Shown here: positions 25,105-35,998 of the stretch, in pieces
How the letters are laid out: each line of letters opens with the position of its first letter
Numbering within the stretch: position 1 is the stretch's first letter
NCBI GenBank assembly: GCA_038400315.1
Contig: CP151667.1
Coordinates: 3,483,174 to 3,547,173 of the forward strand
Reading direction: 5' to 3'
Length of the DNA: 64,000 bases
Origin: Isosphaeraceae bacterium EP7
GTDB taxonomy: Bacteria > Planctomycetota > Planctomycetia > Isosphaerales > Isosphaeraceae
Made by a program: the position numbers and the translations under genes
Notes under the pieces: generated by a model
Seen by the model: the letters and a program-made list of their open reading frames with translations, nothing else
What the model was told of the DNA's origin: nothing
Database searches by the model: none

Positions 25105-26010
25105 ATGAAGATGGGCCCGATTCTGGCGATCTTGATGTGCTCGGCGGCCGTGGGGCAGGAGGTGGTGGCGAAGAAGGCGGTCCCGAAACGGTATGAGCTG
25201 GGGCCGGATTCGCAGGTGAAGGAGGGGGTGCCGCAGGGGAAGGTGACGGGGCCGTTCCTGTTCAAGAGCAAGGCGCTGGCCGGGACGGTGCGGAAGTACT
25301 GGGTTTATGTTCCGGCGCAGTATGACAAGGCCAAGGCGGCGGACCTGCTCGTGTTTCAGGACGGGGCCAGGGCGATCAACCCGTCGGGGGTTTTGCGGCT
25401 GCCGGTGGTGATGGACAACTTGATCGCCAAGGGGGAGATGCCGGTGACAATCGGGCTTTTTATCACCCCAGGGCAGCGCGGGGAGGAGTTCCCGGATTCG
25501 ATCGGTACCGGAAACCCCAACAACCGGAGCGTGGAATATGACTCGCTGGGGGACGCCTATGCGCGGTTCCTGGTCGACGAGCTGCTGCCTGAGGTGGGGA
25601 AGACGTACAACCTGACGAAGGACCCCGAGGGCCGGGCGATCGGCGGTGCCAGCAGCGGGGCGATCTGCGCGTTCAACGTGGCCTGGGAGCGGCCCGACGC
25701 GTTCCGGAAGGTGATCAGCCTGATCGGCAGCTTCACCGACATCCGCGGCGGTCATGTCTATCCCGAGATGGTGCTGAAGGCGGAGAAGAAGCCGATCCGG
25801 GTGTTCTTGCAGGACGGGGTGCTGGACAACCGGAACCCGAAGCGGCCGACCCGCGACTGGCACTTGCAGAACCTGGCGATGATCGAGGCCTTGAAGTCGA
25901 AGGGGTATGACCTGAAGGTGGAGATTGGCGAGGGGGGGCACTCGGACGACCACGGGGGGATGTTGATGCCGGAGATCCTCCGCTGGCTCTGGCGGGATTC
26001 CGGGCGCTGA
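25105..26010 (+). CDS. Exported esterase of the Fes/EstD (PF00756-like) alpha/beta-hydrolase family
   Basis: The 301-residue product starts at ATG 25105 (GGGAGA upstream); a start 24 nt earlier is possible. A short signal peptide (MKMGPILAILMCSAAVGQ) precedes an esterase domain: WVYVPAQYDKAK, LLVFQDG, the nucleophile elbow IGGASSGAICAFN (Ser in SSG), a probable acid in FLQDGVLDNRNP, and the catalytic His in GEGGHSDDHGG. The family includes enterochelin esterase-like enzymes and carbohydrate esterases, so it probably releases acyl or feruloyl groups, or a siderophore ester, outside the cytoplasm. The exact substrate is open. Confidence 0.92.
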   Translation: MKMGPILAILMCSAAVGQEVVAKKAVPKRYELGPDSQVKEGVPQGKVTGPFLFKSKALAGTVRKYWVYVPAQYDKAKAADLLVFQDGARAINPSGVLRLPVVMDNLIAKGEMPVTIGLFITPGQRGEEFPDSIGTGNPNNRSVEYDSLGDAYARFLVDELLPEVGKTYNLTKDPEGRAIGGASSGAICAFNVAWERPDAFRKVISLIGSFTDIRGGHVYPEMVLKAEKKPIRVFLQDGVLDNRNPKRPTRDWHLQNLAMIEALKSKGYDLKVEIGEGGHSDDHGGMLMPEILRWLWRDSGR

Positions 26011-26118
26011 GCGCGTGGTGGCGGCGGGTCTCGCCTAGTACAATCGTCGCGGGCCGGGCGTGGCGATCTGTGTGATCGGGCCGCGCGGGGGCGAGGGTGC
26101 CGGGCGGGGGGCTTCGCG

Positions 26119-27489
26119 GTGGTGGAAGGCTTGCTGCTGTGGGGTCAGGCCGCTACGACGCCGGGCCCCGGGACGGCGGGGGGGACGGCGCTGGCCTTGC
26201 AGGCGCTGAGGCGTTGGTGCGCCAGCCTGACGCTCTCCTCGCCGGGGGCGTTGCCGGGCGCGACGGGCCTCTGGTGCTGGCTGGGAGGGCTGTCGGCCCT
26301 GCTGCTGGTCTCGGTCGTGCTGCAAGGGCCGAGGCGTGCGCTGGTGCAGCTGCTGGACCCCGCCGGGCATGCGAGGCTGCTGGCGGCGGCGATGGGCCGG
26401 CTGCGCAAGGCGGGCCGGGTGGTGGCGGCGACGATCGGCCTGGCGGTCCTGTCATGGACGGCCGACCAGGCGTTGGGGTACTTCTCCCTGTCCAGGGGCC
26501 AGGAAGACCTGCTGCGGCTGACCCGGTCGAGGTCGCTGGCGGAACTGGCCGCGGAGCACGGCGTGCTGGCGGCCCTGACGCCGCTACGCGACCTGTGCGG
26601 GCTGGCGGACAACACGCCGCTGCTGCTGCTGGCGGCGCTGCTGATCTTCCAGGCGTCGTCGGACCGCTGGAAGGCGGCGACGGACTCGACGAGCGACCTG
26701 CTGCGGGCCGGGTCGGGGTGGGCGTCGCTGAGCTGGGGCGCGATGGCGATCTATGCGTTCTACCGGGTCGGATCGAGGGTGATGGGGGCCAGGGATCTGC
26801 CGATGGGGGGATGCCTGGGGGTCGAGTCGCTGGTGATCCCCTCGCTGATGCTTTTGTGCGACGGGGCCCTGCTGGCCTGGGTGCTGAGCGAGCTGCGAGA
26901 CTCGGGCGAGGGGGGCCCCGCCGGGGGCCCGCTGGACCCGATGAGGGTGCTGGGGCTGATGCCCGCGACGTCGTTGGCGTGCCTCGCGGCGATCCCTTCG
27001 CGCTACCTAGCGACGTTCACGGTGCTGGCCTATCCGCAGGTGGCGGGGCTATTCCCCGACAGCCGGGTTGCCGCCGCGATGTGGTGGCAGCTGGGGCCCG
27101 GCCTGGCGGCGATGCAGGGGGTAGCGCTGGTGACGGCGGGGCTGGCGGGCTCGGTGGCCTGGAACGGCGCCGGCGGCGCGGGGGCCTCGCTGGCGGGGTA
27201 TGTCCGGCTCCTGCGTGCCGGGGGCGGCCGGCTGGTGGGCGTGCTGCTCGGCGGGGGCGTGGCGGCGGGCCTGGCGGCCGCGCTGGTGTACGGGCTGGTG
27301 CTGGCGTTGCCGCCGCAGGGCTGGGTGCTGGCGGCGGCGGACGCTTATGCACACTACGCGACGCTGCCGGTCGGGCTGCTGGTGCTCTCGGCGATGGTGG
27401 AGCTGGGGCGGTCGTCGGCGCGCGTGGATGCGATCGAGGTGGTCGAGGTGACGCCGGCGCTGAAGGTGGAGCAGGTCGAGTTCGCCTGA
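26119..27489 (+). CDS. Multipass membrane protein of unknown function
   Basis: The 456-residue product has about nine to eleven hydrophobic helices (for example WCWLGGLSALLLVSVVL, VVAATIGLAVLSW, LLLLAALLIFQASSD, GLAAALVYGLVLALP) spaced by short charged loops. The start is uncertain: two consecutive GTG codons at 26119 and 26122 have only a G-rich sequence upstream. No family is recognised; it does not show ABC or secondary-transporter motifs. An overlapping plus-strand frame (26097-27557) gives a Gly/Ala/Arg-rich product without hydrophobic order and is a shadow. It follows the esterase by 108 bp and may share its transcript. Confidence 0.75.
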   Translation: MVEGLLLWGQAATTPGPGTAGGTALALQALRRWCASLTLSSPGALPGATGLWCWLGGLSALLLVSVVLQGPRRALVQLLDPAGHARLLAAAMGRLRKAGRVVAATIGLAVLSWTADQALGYFSLSRGQEDLLRLTRSRSLAELAAEHGVLAALTPLRDLCGLADNTPLLLLAALLIFQASSDRWKAATDSTSDLLRAGSGWASLSWGAMAIYAFYRVGSRVMGARDLPMGGCLGVESLVIPSLMLLCDGALLAWVLSELRDSGEGGPAGGPLDPMRVLGLMPATSLACLAAIPSRYLATFTVLAYPQVAGLFPDSRVAAAMWWQLGPGLAAMQGVALVTAGLAGSVAWNGAGGAGASLAGYVRLLRAGGGRLVGVLLGGGVAAGLAAALVYGLVLALPPQGWVLAAADAYAHYATLPVGLLVLSAMVELGRSSARVDAIEVVEVTPALKVEQVEFA

Positions 27490-27850
27490 GCCCGCGGGCG
27501 TCGAAGCGGCGGGTGCTCGCGTGCTTGACAGGCGGAGAGGCCGAAGGCTGTAATTAGACGTGGGTGGCGGAGCCGGGCATCGGAGGCCCTGACCGTCGCC
27601 CTGTCCCGCCCACTCGACGCGGAGACCCAGCTCGACCCTCCGGCCCATTCGGGGGCGGACCTCGCCGGCGGCCCGTCCGGGGCCCCGGATCCCGGGCCCG
27701 TCCACCCCCTTCAGCTTGCTCGGCTTGACAATCCGGACCCGCCCGCATCGGGAGACCCCCGGCCCGCGAAGGTGCCGGCCCGGCTGCCCGGCCCGACGCG
27801 CGTGCGCCCGATCCATTCGTCGGATCCAACGCTCAGGAGGGAATCCGCTC
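27490..27850. promoter_or_regulatory. Upstream region of prkA
   Basis: About 360 bp between the membrane-protein gene and prkA. Two TTGACA hexamers occur (near 27526 and 27725) but neither has a convincing -10 partner. The prkA frame is open from 27716 but the added residues are Arg/Pro-rich. Nothing else is seen. Confidence 0.35.
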
Positions 27851-29911
<2,061 letters not shown>

Positions 29912-29942
29912 CCGATCGACGCGGACTCATCGCCGAAGATCC

Positions 29943-29980
29943 AAAGGGGGCGTGCGGTCAACGGGCCGCAGGCCCCCTTT
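29943..29980. terminator. Bidirectional hairpin after prkA
   Basis: AAAGGGGGC pairs with GCCCCCTTT (9 bp), continuing after one mismatch with TGCGG/CCGCA (5 bp) around an 8-nt loop. The flanking A and T runs suit termination of prkA (plus) and of the SnoaL-like gene ending at 30007 (minus). Confidence 0.7.
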
Positions 29981-30006
29981 GACATTCGAGGATGCTCAAT
30001 CGCCCA

Positions 30007-30471
30007 TCAGTTCAACGCCGGCAGCATGTTGCGGATCGCCGCGATCCGCCAGCCGTCGGGCCCGCGTTTCAGGGTGATCGCCGTCCACATCTCGCGGGTT
30101 TTCCCGGCACCTTCGCCGCCGAGCTGCCGGTAGCGGCCGTCGACGAGCGCGATGTCCGGGGAGAGATGGCGAACGGTCTCGACGTCGATGGTGCGCCTGG
30201 CCGGGTTCTTCGCCGAGGACGCCAGCATCCCCTTCACCAGGACGTCGCGGCCCTTCCGCCAGGTCCCGTCGGAAACGAGCTGGTCGGCGTCCTCGGTCAG
30301 CAGGGCCTCGATGGCCTTCGGATCCTTCGCCTCGCGGGAATCCACGTATTTCTGCACCACCACGCGGATGGCCGCGTCGTCGTCGGCGGGAGCCTGAGCG
30401 TGGAGGGGTGTGCAGGTCGCGGCATGAAGGAGGAGGACGCAGGCAATCGCGGGGCAGGGGCGGAGGCGCAT
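30007..30471 (-). CDS. Exported SnoaL-like / SgcJ-EcaC family protein
   Basis: The 154-residue product has a signal peptide (cleavage near PLHAQAP) and a single alpha+beta barrel of the NTF2-like type: [74 protein letters not shown]. This matches the SgcJ/EcaC and DUF4440 proteins. These folds bind small ligands; no catalytic residue can be assigned. GAGGAG precedes ATG 30471 by 8 nt and overlaps the end of the ankyrin gene region, whose stop lies 18 bp upstream, so the two are an operon. Confidence 0.92.
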   Translation of the reverse strand: MRLRPCPAIACVLLLHAATCTPLHAQAPADDDAAIRVVVQKYVDSREAKDPKAIEALLTEDADQLVSDGTWRKGRDVLVKGMLASSAKNPARRTIDVETVRHLSPDIALVDGRYRQLGGEGAGKTREMWTAITLKRGPDGWRIAAIRNMLPALN

Positions 30472-30489
30472 GGTCGGGCTCCTCGGAAG

Positions 30490-31320
30490 TCAGCGGGACG
30501 TCGGCGGCCGGTCGTGCCCGGGCCGCTTGATGGCCACCGAAAGTAACCGGATCACCCCCTCGAAGTCACCCTCGCGTGCGATCCGCTCCGAGCAGGCGCG
30601 GTATTGCTCCACCATGTCCAGCTCGGGTAAGTGTTCCTCCATCATCGCGCGCGTCTCGGGGGTCAGATCCAGGGACTCGCAGAGGTCGGCGACGCTCCGC
30701 GGCCTGGTGTAGACCGATTTGAGGTACTCAAGAACGTCCGGGTCGGGGCCCTTGCTGGAGTATTCGGCGATTTCGAGAGGGGTTCGCTCCTGGATCGTGT
30801 CTCGCAAGGTGGGATCCGCACCCCGTTCGAGCAGGAGCCTCACCGTCTCGACGCGGCCGGAGAAGGCGGCCTCCATCAGCGGGGTCTCGGCGGCGTCGAT
30901 CTCCTTGCGTCGGTCGATGGTCGCGCCCGCGTCGAGCAGCAATCGAGCCTTCTCGGCGTGGCCTTTCGAGGCCGCCATGTGGAGCGGGGTATATCCGTTC
31001 ATCCCGGTCCGGTGGATGTCGGCGCCCGCCTCGATCAGCATGGAGACGATCTGGGTCGACGCCGGTTCGGTCGACTCGATGGCCGTGAGCAGGGTCGTGT
31101 AACCGTCGTCCACGTCCGGGTCGGGGGCGGCGCCATGGTCGAGCATGAAGCGAACGAGGTCGGCGTCGTCGAACTGGACGGCGAACATCAACGGGGCGGT
31201 CTCGCAGAGCTCGCGGGACCTGAGGTAGGTCGGGTCGTCCAGCACTCGCCGCCTGACCGCGTCGACATCGCCGCGTTCAAGTGCGTCGGACGTCCAGTTC
31301 TCGTCGTATCCGCTGCTCAT
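30490..31320 (-). CDS. Ankyrin-repeat protein
   Basis: From ATG 31320 the product has 276 residues with about five ankyrin repeats in residues 10-190 (APLMFAVQFDDADLVRFMLD, YTTLLTAIES, NGYTPLHMAASKGHAEKARL with LLDAGATID, ETPLMEAAFSGRVETVRLLL with ERGADPTLRD). The last 80 residues are helical (YLKSVYTRPRSVADLCESLD, LPELDMVEQYRACSERIARE) and not ankyrin. No signal peptide, so cytoplasmic, whereas its operon partner downstream is exported. The longer frame from 31377 adds 19 residues without features. Protein-protein binding is likely; the partner is unknown. Confidence 0.9.
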   Translation of the reverse strand: MSSGYDENWTSDALERGDVDAVRRRVLDDPTYLRSRELCETAPLMFAVQFDDADLVRFMLDHGAAPDPDVDDGYTTLLTAIESTEPASTQIVSMLIEAGADIHRTGMNGYTPLHMAASKGHAEKARLLLDAGATIDRRKEIDAAETPLMEAAFSGRVETVRLLLERGADPTLRDTIQERTPLEIAEYSSKGPDPDVLEYLKSVYTRPRSVADLCESLDLTPETRAMMEEHLPELDMVEQYRACSERIAREGDFEGVIRLLSVAIKRPGHDRPPTSR

Positions 31321-31496
31321 GTTCGCGTCTCGCACCGCCTCGGTCGCCTGGACGTGCCGACCGGCACCCGAGCGCAAGCGTGGCGAGCCGGAGTTCCTGG
31401 GAGATCCTGAGAATTGCCGACCACGCGCCGCCCCGTTGATTTTCCTCCATCGGGTAGCGATCGGCCAGATCCATCCGAGACCACGAGCGACCGGAC

Positions 31497-31533
31497 GACG
31501 AGCAGGGCCGGGGGCACTCCGACCCTGCTCGTC
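31497..31533. terminator. Perfect 11-bp hairpin after lipoprotein gene
   Basis: GACGAGCAGGG and CCCTGCTCGTC enclose a 15-nt loop, 49 bp downstream of the minus-strand lipoprotein gene. There is no T tract on either side, so it could be a factor-dependent terminator or an RNA-stabilising stem. Confidence 0.45.
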
Positions 31534-31581
31534 AGTCAGTCTTGGTCGCCTCGCCCGGACGGGCCGTTACGGGGCGATCGA

Positions 31582-31785
31582 TCAGCGGGCCTTGGTGAGC
31601 TTCTTTTTGGAGTTGGCCGCCTTGCTCTTGTTGATCTCCTGCTCGTACTTCGAGACGGATTGAGTCGTCGGGTCGCTCGGCCCACTGGCCGCTTCAGAGC
31701 CTCCACAACCTTGCAGGCCCATGAGCGCAGGCAACGTGAGGAAGAGGATGAGCACGCGGAAACGCACGAGGGCCCTGGCGTTCAT
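31582..31785 (-). CDS. Small putative lipoprotein downstream of DUF1559 gene
   Basis: The 67-residue product has a signal with lipobox (ILFLTLPALMGLQGCGG) and a short hydrophilic mature part ending in a lysine-rich tail (NKSKAANSKKKLTKAR). GGGAG lies upstream of ATG 31785. It follows the DUF1559 gene by 131 bp on the same strand. Small lipoproteins beside DUF1559 genes are common in Planctomycetota and no function is known. Confidence 0.8.
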   Translation of the reverse strand: MNARALVRFRVLILFLTLPALMGLQGCGGSEAASGPSDPTTQSVSKYEQEINKSKAANSKKKLTKAR

Positions 31786-31916
31786 GCGAGGAAACTCCCA
31801 TAACTTCCTGGTGAAGGTGTCCGCGGTGCGGGCGTCCCCGCGCGAATGGGACGCCCGCCCGCTCCGGAGTGTCGCTCGGGACAACGCCCCGGTGTCGAGG
31901 GATTGAGCGGGTCTGA

Positions 31917-32978
31917 TCAGTACGCGTCAGAGCTGACGATTTCGCCGCCGTTGCGGGTTCCCAGGCCCATGTAGGTCTGCTGGTTGACGGTGTCCTTGAT
32001 GAACTTGACGCTGCCGTCGGCCATCATGAAGTTGGCGCCGCCGGGGTGGGTGCTGGTGGCCATCGCGGGGCCGTTCTGCTCGGGCCAGCAGTCGGCGCTG
32101 CAGTCGGTCCGGCAGCCCATGACGTGCGGTCCGTTGGGGGGCTGGATCGTGTTGAATAGCGAGAGGTTGAACCCGCCGACGGTCCACCAGCGTCCGGCCC
32201 AGTTCGCCTCGGTGACGCCGACCTTCTGGTAGCCGTTGAGGTCGCACTGGGCCTCGAGCTGCTTGAAGAGGGCGAATTCGACCAGGGCATTGCCCGTGAC
32301 GGGGTCGCCGCCCGCGGTGATGTCCCAGATTCCCGCGCCGCCGCCCCAGCCGTCGGAGCGGCTCCACTTGCCGCGCTGGCCGTCGCCGCCGGCCTGCTCG
32401 CCGAAGGCGATGGTGTTCGACGAGCCGTCGGTGCAGTCCCGGAGCCCGTAGCAGATGTCGACGGTGAACAGCCCGTTTGTGGGCAGGCCGATCCCCTGGC
32501 CGTTGCTGCCGCCGCCCCGCTGGATCTTGGCGAACGTGCCGGTGCTGGCCTTGTAGTTGTTCTGGATCACCTGGTCGCGCACCCCGTCCGACGGGCAGAG
32601 GAACGAGGCGACCTTCATGTTCAGCGTCGTGGCGTTGGCATCGTCCGAAGGTGCCCAGTACTGGAAGTTCAGGCAGTTGAAGGCCGCGCCCTGCTCCATG
32701 TACTGCGCCATCATCGCCAGGGCGCCCCAGTACTGCCAGGCCCCGTTCATGCCGTTGGGGCCGAAGCCGGGCCGCAGCTCGCCGATGGGGAAGGTGTCCT
32801 GCGAGCTGTGGTAATTGTGGATCGCCAGGCCCAGCTGCTTCAGGTTATTGATGCACTGCGCCCGCCTGGCGGCCTCGCGTGCGCTCTGGACCGCGGGGAG
32901 GAGCAGCGCGATGAGCACCGCGATGATGGAGATGACCACCAGCAGCTCGATGAGCGTGAAGCCACGTGACCGTTTCAT
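31917..32978 (-). CDS. DUF1559 pseudopilin-like protein with H-x9-DG motif
   Basis: The 353-residue product starts [20 protein letters not shown], a prepilin leader cleaved before Phe, followed by the amphipathic helix ([20 protein letters not shown]) and the DUF1559 body. The C-terminal motif is [12 protein letters not shown]. Two adjacent ATG codons (32981 and 32978) follow AGGAG; the second has the better spacing (7 nt). The frame opens at 33224 without any support. It differs in its variable middle from the paralogue at 9230-10264 and carries several Cys ([13 protein letters not shown]) that could form disulphides outside the cell. Confidence 0.95.
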   Translation of the reverse strand: MKRSRGFTLIELLVVISIIAVLIALLLPAVQSAREAARRAQCINNLKQLGLAIHNYHSSQDTFPIGELRPGFGPNGMNGAWQYWGALAMMAQYMEQGAAFNCLNFQYWAPSDDANATTLNMKVASFLCPSDGVRDQVIQNNYKASTGTFAKIQRGGGSNGQGIGLPTNGLFTVDICYGLRDCTDGSSNTIAFGEQAGGDGQRGKWSRSDGWGGGAGIWDITAGGDPVTGNALVEFALFKQLEAQCDLNGYQKVGVTEANWAGRWWTVGGFNLSLFNTIQPPNGPHVMGCRTDCSADCWPEQNGPAMATSTHPGGANFMMADGSVKFIKDTVNQQTYMGLGTRNGGEIVSSDAY

Positions 32979-33736
32979 CATGAGTCTCCTCACAACGCAC
33001 TGGGTCCGACGGCATGGATGCGCACTCGCCTGACGCAGCGGGAGCATTCCACCCGTGCCAGACGGACGCCCCCCGATCGGTCGGCGGACCCGCCGCGCGA
33101 CGATGACAGAGGGCACGACTTGTAGGGCACTGAAATCAAGAAGTGACCATCGAAGCCTTCGCCCCCGGAAGGGCACCCCGACGATGGCTCCCTGCAGCAT
33201 CCGGCTCGGACGCGGATGTGTCAACTAAATTAGGCTTGTTTGAAGAAATTCATCCTCTCCCCATTCCCGGTGTTTCCGCGGATCCATGGCGATCGGGAGC
33301 GTCTGGACGTAGTGTTCGCATGGTGGAAGTGGCCATTGTGAACGGGATTGCTTCGGCCTGAACGCTTGCCTGGGCGTGGCTGGTAGGCCCGCGCGTCCGA
33401 TCTTGGGCGAGGCACGAGCCGGGCGATCGGCGGCCGCGGCGGGGCGAGACTCGCCCGTCCCGCCAACCGAGATTCCCGATGCGTCGGGCCTCGCAGGCGA
33501 CGCCTTCGCGCCGCGATTCCGGCCCGACCGCGATCGATCATGGATCAAGACTCTTCGACCCGTTGCCGCTCAGCACGTGGTCGAGGTGCCCTGGCGAGTT
33601 CGGATGCGGCGCCGGCTCATGGACGGCGTGCGGCCTCGGGGGGCGGGACGTCGCGTCATTTCCTTCCTGGGCCCGCGCGAACGTCAACTACGTTTGCGAG
33701 GTGGCTCCTGACGACGCATCCAAAGAGGTCCCGATC
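32979..33736. promoter_or_regulatory. Divergent intergenic region
   Basis: About 758 bp between the divergent DUF1559 (minus) and PEP-CTERM (plus) genes. Several frames cross it (for example 33230-33541 minus), but all are Arg/Ala-rich and lack ribosome sites. A short AT-richer piece lies at 33215-33260. No repeat or RNA is recognised. Confidence 0.4.
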
Positions 33737-34645
33737 ATGACGAAGTCTCTCCGGATTTTCGGCTTCGGCCTCGCGGCGGTTCTGGGCATGGGCATCGGGC
33801 AGGTCGCGGCCGGCGAGGTCGTCATCCGGTCGAACGCCGTCGGCGGCGACGCGTTCACCCACACCGGGCCGAACCCCCCGAGGGACAAGAGCCAGGCCAT
33901 CGGGGCGACGGGCTGGAACTACGCCAATGTCCGCGTCGGCGGCACGGTGGGCATCGACGGGACTTACCGCGACCCGAATCCGACCACGGGCTCGACCGGC
34001 TCGGTTCACTTCAAGGGGACCGATGGGAATGCCAAGGCGGACGTGGAGCTGTACGCCCCGCTGGGCAGGCTCGGCGACCTGACGAGCCTGAGCTACGACT
34101 GGTACCGCTCGGGCGCCTCGGCCGCGACGGCCCACCTGCACCCCACGCTCCGGCTGATCATCCAGGGGAGCCAGGGGATCGGCTACCTCATCTTCGAGCG
34201 CGTGTACAACGCCGGGACGGCGGGCCCGGCCCCGTCGGACACCTGGACCCATGAGGACCTGTTCCACACGAACCCGGGCACGGCCGGCAACCCGACGGCC
34301 AAGATGTGGGTCAACGGGACCGAGGTGTTCAGCAACACGCTGAGCGATTACATCAACCTGGACCCCGCCCAGACCCTGGCCGGCAACCGGTTCGGGTTCA
34401 GCGAGGACAGCCTGATCGTGGGCCTGAGCTCGGGCATCGGGTCGGGCTGGGGCTCGTTCGACGGGGGGGTGGACAACATCGGGATCGGCTTCAACGGGCT
34501 GGCGCCGACGGCCTATAATTTCGAGGTTCAGGGCGTCAACCCGGTGCCCGAGCCCTCGAGCCTGTTGATGGGCGGCACCTGCGCGGCCCTGGGCCTGGGG
34601 CTGGCCGCGTTGCGGAATCGCAAGAAGCGGCCCGTCGTGGCTTGA
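33737..34645 (+). CDS. PEP-CTERM sorting-domain protein
   Basis: The 302-residue product has a signal peptide (cleavage near GQVAAGE), a beta-rich body of about 240 residues without a recognised catalytic motif (a lectin-like jelly-roll is plausible), and the PEP-CTERM tail: [20 protein letters not shown], a hydrophobic helix, then RNRKKR. In known systems this tail is cut by an exosortase and the protein is delivered to the surface or to an exopolysaccharide matrix. ATG 33737 is preceded by AAAGAGG; the longer frame from 33479 is unsupported. It separates the SnoaL/ankyrin/DUF1559 block from yeaH. Confidence 0.88.
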   Translation: MTKSLRIFGFGLAAVLGMGIGQVAAGEVVIRSNAVGGDAFTHTGPNPPRDKSQAIGATGWNYANVRVGGTVGIDGTYRDPNPTTGSTGSVHFKGTDGNAKADVELYAPLGRLGDLTSLSYDWYRSGASAATAHLHPTLRLIIQGSQGIGYLIFERVYNAGTAGPAPSDTWTHEDLFHTNPGTAGNPTAKMWVNGTEVFSNTLSDYINLDPAQTLAGNRFGFSEDSLIVGLSSGIGSGWGSFDGGVDNIGIGFNGLAPTAYNFEVQGVNPVPEPSSLLMGGTCAALGLGLAALRNRKKRPVVA

Positions 34646-34850
34646 TCGAACGGGTGTCCTTGGTATACGTTTGAGACGCAGGACTCGTCGCGCGACCCCG
34701 GCCCGAAGAGGCCCGAGGCCGTGCGGCGGGCCGACGCCAGCCCCGGGCCCGCCCGACGCGGGACGCGATGGAGCGCACCGTCTCGGCTCGCCGGCGTCGG
34801 CCGAGGCGCGGACCGCGGCGGATCGTCCCAAACGGCGAGGGTATCAGGCC

Positions 34851-35960
34851 GTGGTCCGAAAAATCGAGCGGGACGCCAACCGGTTCAAGCAGATCGTCCG
34901 CGGCAAGATCAAGGCCGACCTGCGTAAGTACATCACGCATGGCGAGATGATCGGCAAGACCGGGGGGGAGTTCGTCTCCATCCCCCTGCCTCAGATCCAG
35001 ATCCCCGAGTTCCGCTACGGCCCCAAGGGGGGCGGCGGGGTCGGCCAGGGTCCCGGCGACGTCGGCACCCCCATCGGCCGCTCGGGCGACGACCCCAGCC
35101 AGGGCGAGGGGGCCGCGGGAGACTCCCCCGGCCAGCACATCCTCGAGGTCGAGCTGACCATGGACGAGCTGGCCGAGATCCTCGGCGAGGGGCTCGCCCT
35201 GCCGCGCATCCAGCCCAAGGGTCGCGCCAACATCGTCGAGGAGAAGGACAAGTACACCGGCATCCGCCAGGCCGGGCCCGAGAGCCTGCGGCACTTCAAG
35301 CGGACCTACAAGAAGGCCCTGAAGCGGCAGATCGCCTCGAATACCTACAACCCCGCCGACCCGCTGGTGATCCCCGTCCGCGAGGACAAGCTCTACCGGT
35401 CGTGGAACCCGATCTCGCTGCCGCACACCAACGCGGTGGTGCTCTACCTGATGGACGTCTCGGGCAGCATGACCGACGACCAGAAGGAGATCGTCCGCAT
35501 CGAGGCCTTCTGGATCGACACCTGGCTGCGCAGCCAGTATGACGGCGTGACCACCCGCTACATCATCCACGACGCCGTCGCACGCGAGGTCGACCAGCAC
35601 ACCTTCTACCACACCCGCGAGAGCGGCGGCACGCGGATCAGCTCGGCCTACAACCTGGCGAACAAGATCATCGAGGCCGACCACCCCCCGGCCGACTGGA
35701 ACATCTACGTCCTGCACTTCTCCGACGGCGACAACTGGGGCGAGGACAATCGCCAGTGCATCGCCACCCTGCGCGACTCGATCCTGCCCAAGTGCAACCT
35801 CTTCGGCTATGGCCAGGTGGAGAGCCCCTACGGCTCCGGCGAGTTCTATCGCGAGCTTGAAGAGGCCTTCGAGGACGTGCCCAACCTGGCCCTCTCGGAG
35901 ATCCGCAACAAGGACGGCATCTACGACTCGATCAAGGAATTCCTGGGACGGGGCCGCTAG
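34851..35960 (+). CDS. yeaH: YeaH/YhbH family (DUF444) protein
   Basis: Starting at GTG 34851 the product (369 residues) reads [20 protein letters not shown], the expected N-terminus of this family; the longer frame from 34671 adds an Arg/Pro-rich run. [20 protein letters not shown] and [14 protein letters not shown] are followed by a Gly-rich linker, the segment [18 protein letters not shown], and a von Willebrand A-like core with MIDAS-type DVSGSM. YeaH is the middle member of the PrkA-YeaH-YcgB stress module, and the spoVR gene follows 38 bp later, so the two are co-transcribed. Its partner prkA lies 4.9 kb upstream. Confidence 0.95.
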   Translation: MVRKIERDANRFKQIVRGKIKADLRKYITHGEMIGKTGGEFVSIPLPQIQIPEFRYGPKGGGGVGQGPGDVGTPIGRSGDDPSQGEGAAGDSPGQHILEVELTMDELAEILGEGLALPRIQPKGRANIVEEKDKYTGIRQAGPESLRHFKRTYKKALKRQIASNTYNPADPLVIPVREDKLYRSWNPISLPHTNAVVLYLMDVSGSMTDDQKEIVRIEAFWIDTWLRSQYDGVTTRYIIHDAVAREVDQHTFYHTRESGGTRISSAYNLANKIIEADHPPADWNIYVLHFSDGDNWGEDNRQCIATLRDSILPKCNLFGYGQVESPYGSGEFYRELEEAFEDVPNLALSEIRNKDGIYDSIKEFLGRGR

Positions 35961-35998
35961 CCAAGAGCAGCCCGGCCCGGACAGGGGGGCGATCGCCG

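Noticed and set aside
26097-27557. Alternative plus-strand frame over the membrane protein gene
   Set aside because: Gly/Ala/Arg-rich product without helices; the other frame gives an ordered multipass membrane protein.
27526-27731. TTGACA hexamers upstream of prkA as promoters
   Set aside because: No matching -10 element at 16-18 bp; such hexamers occur by chance at this frequency.
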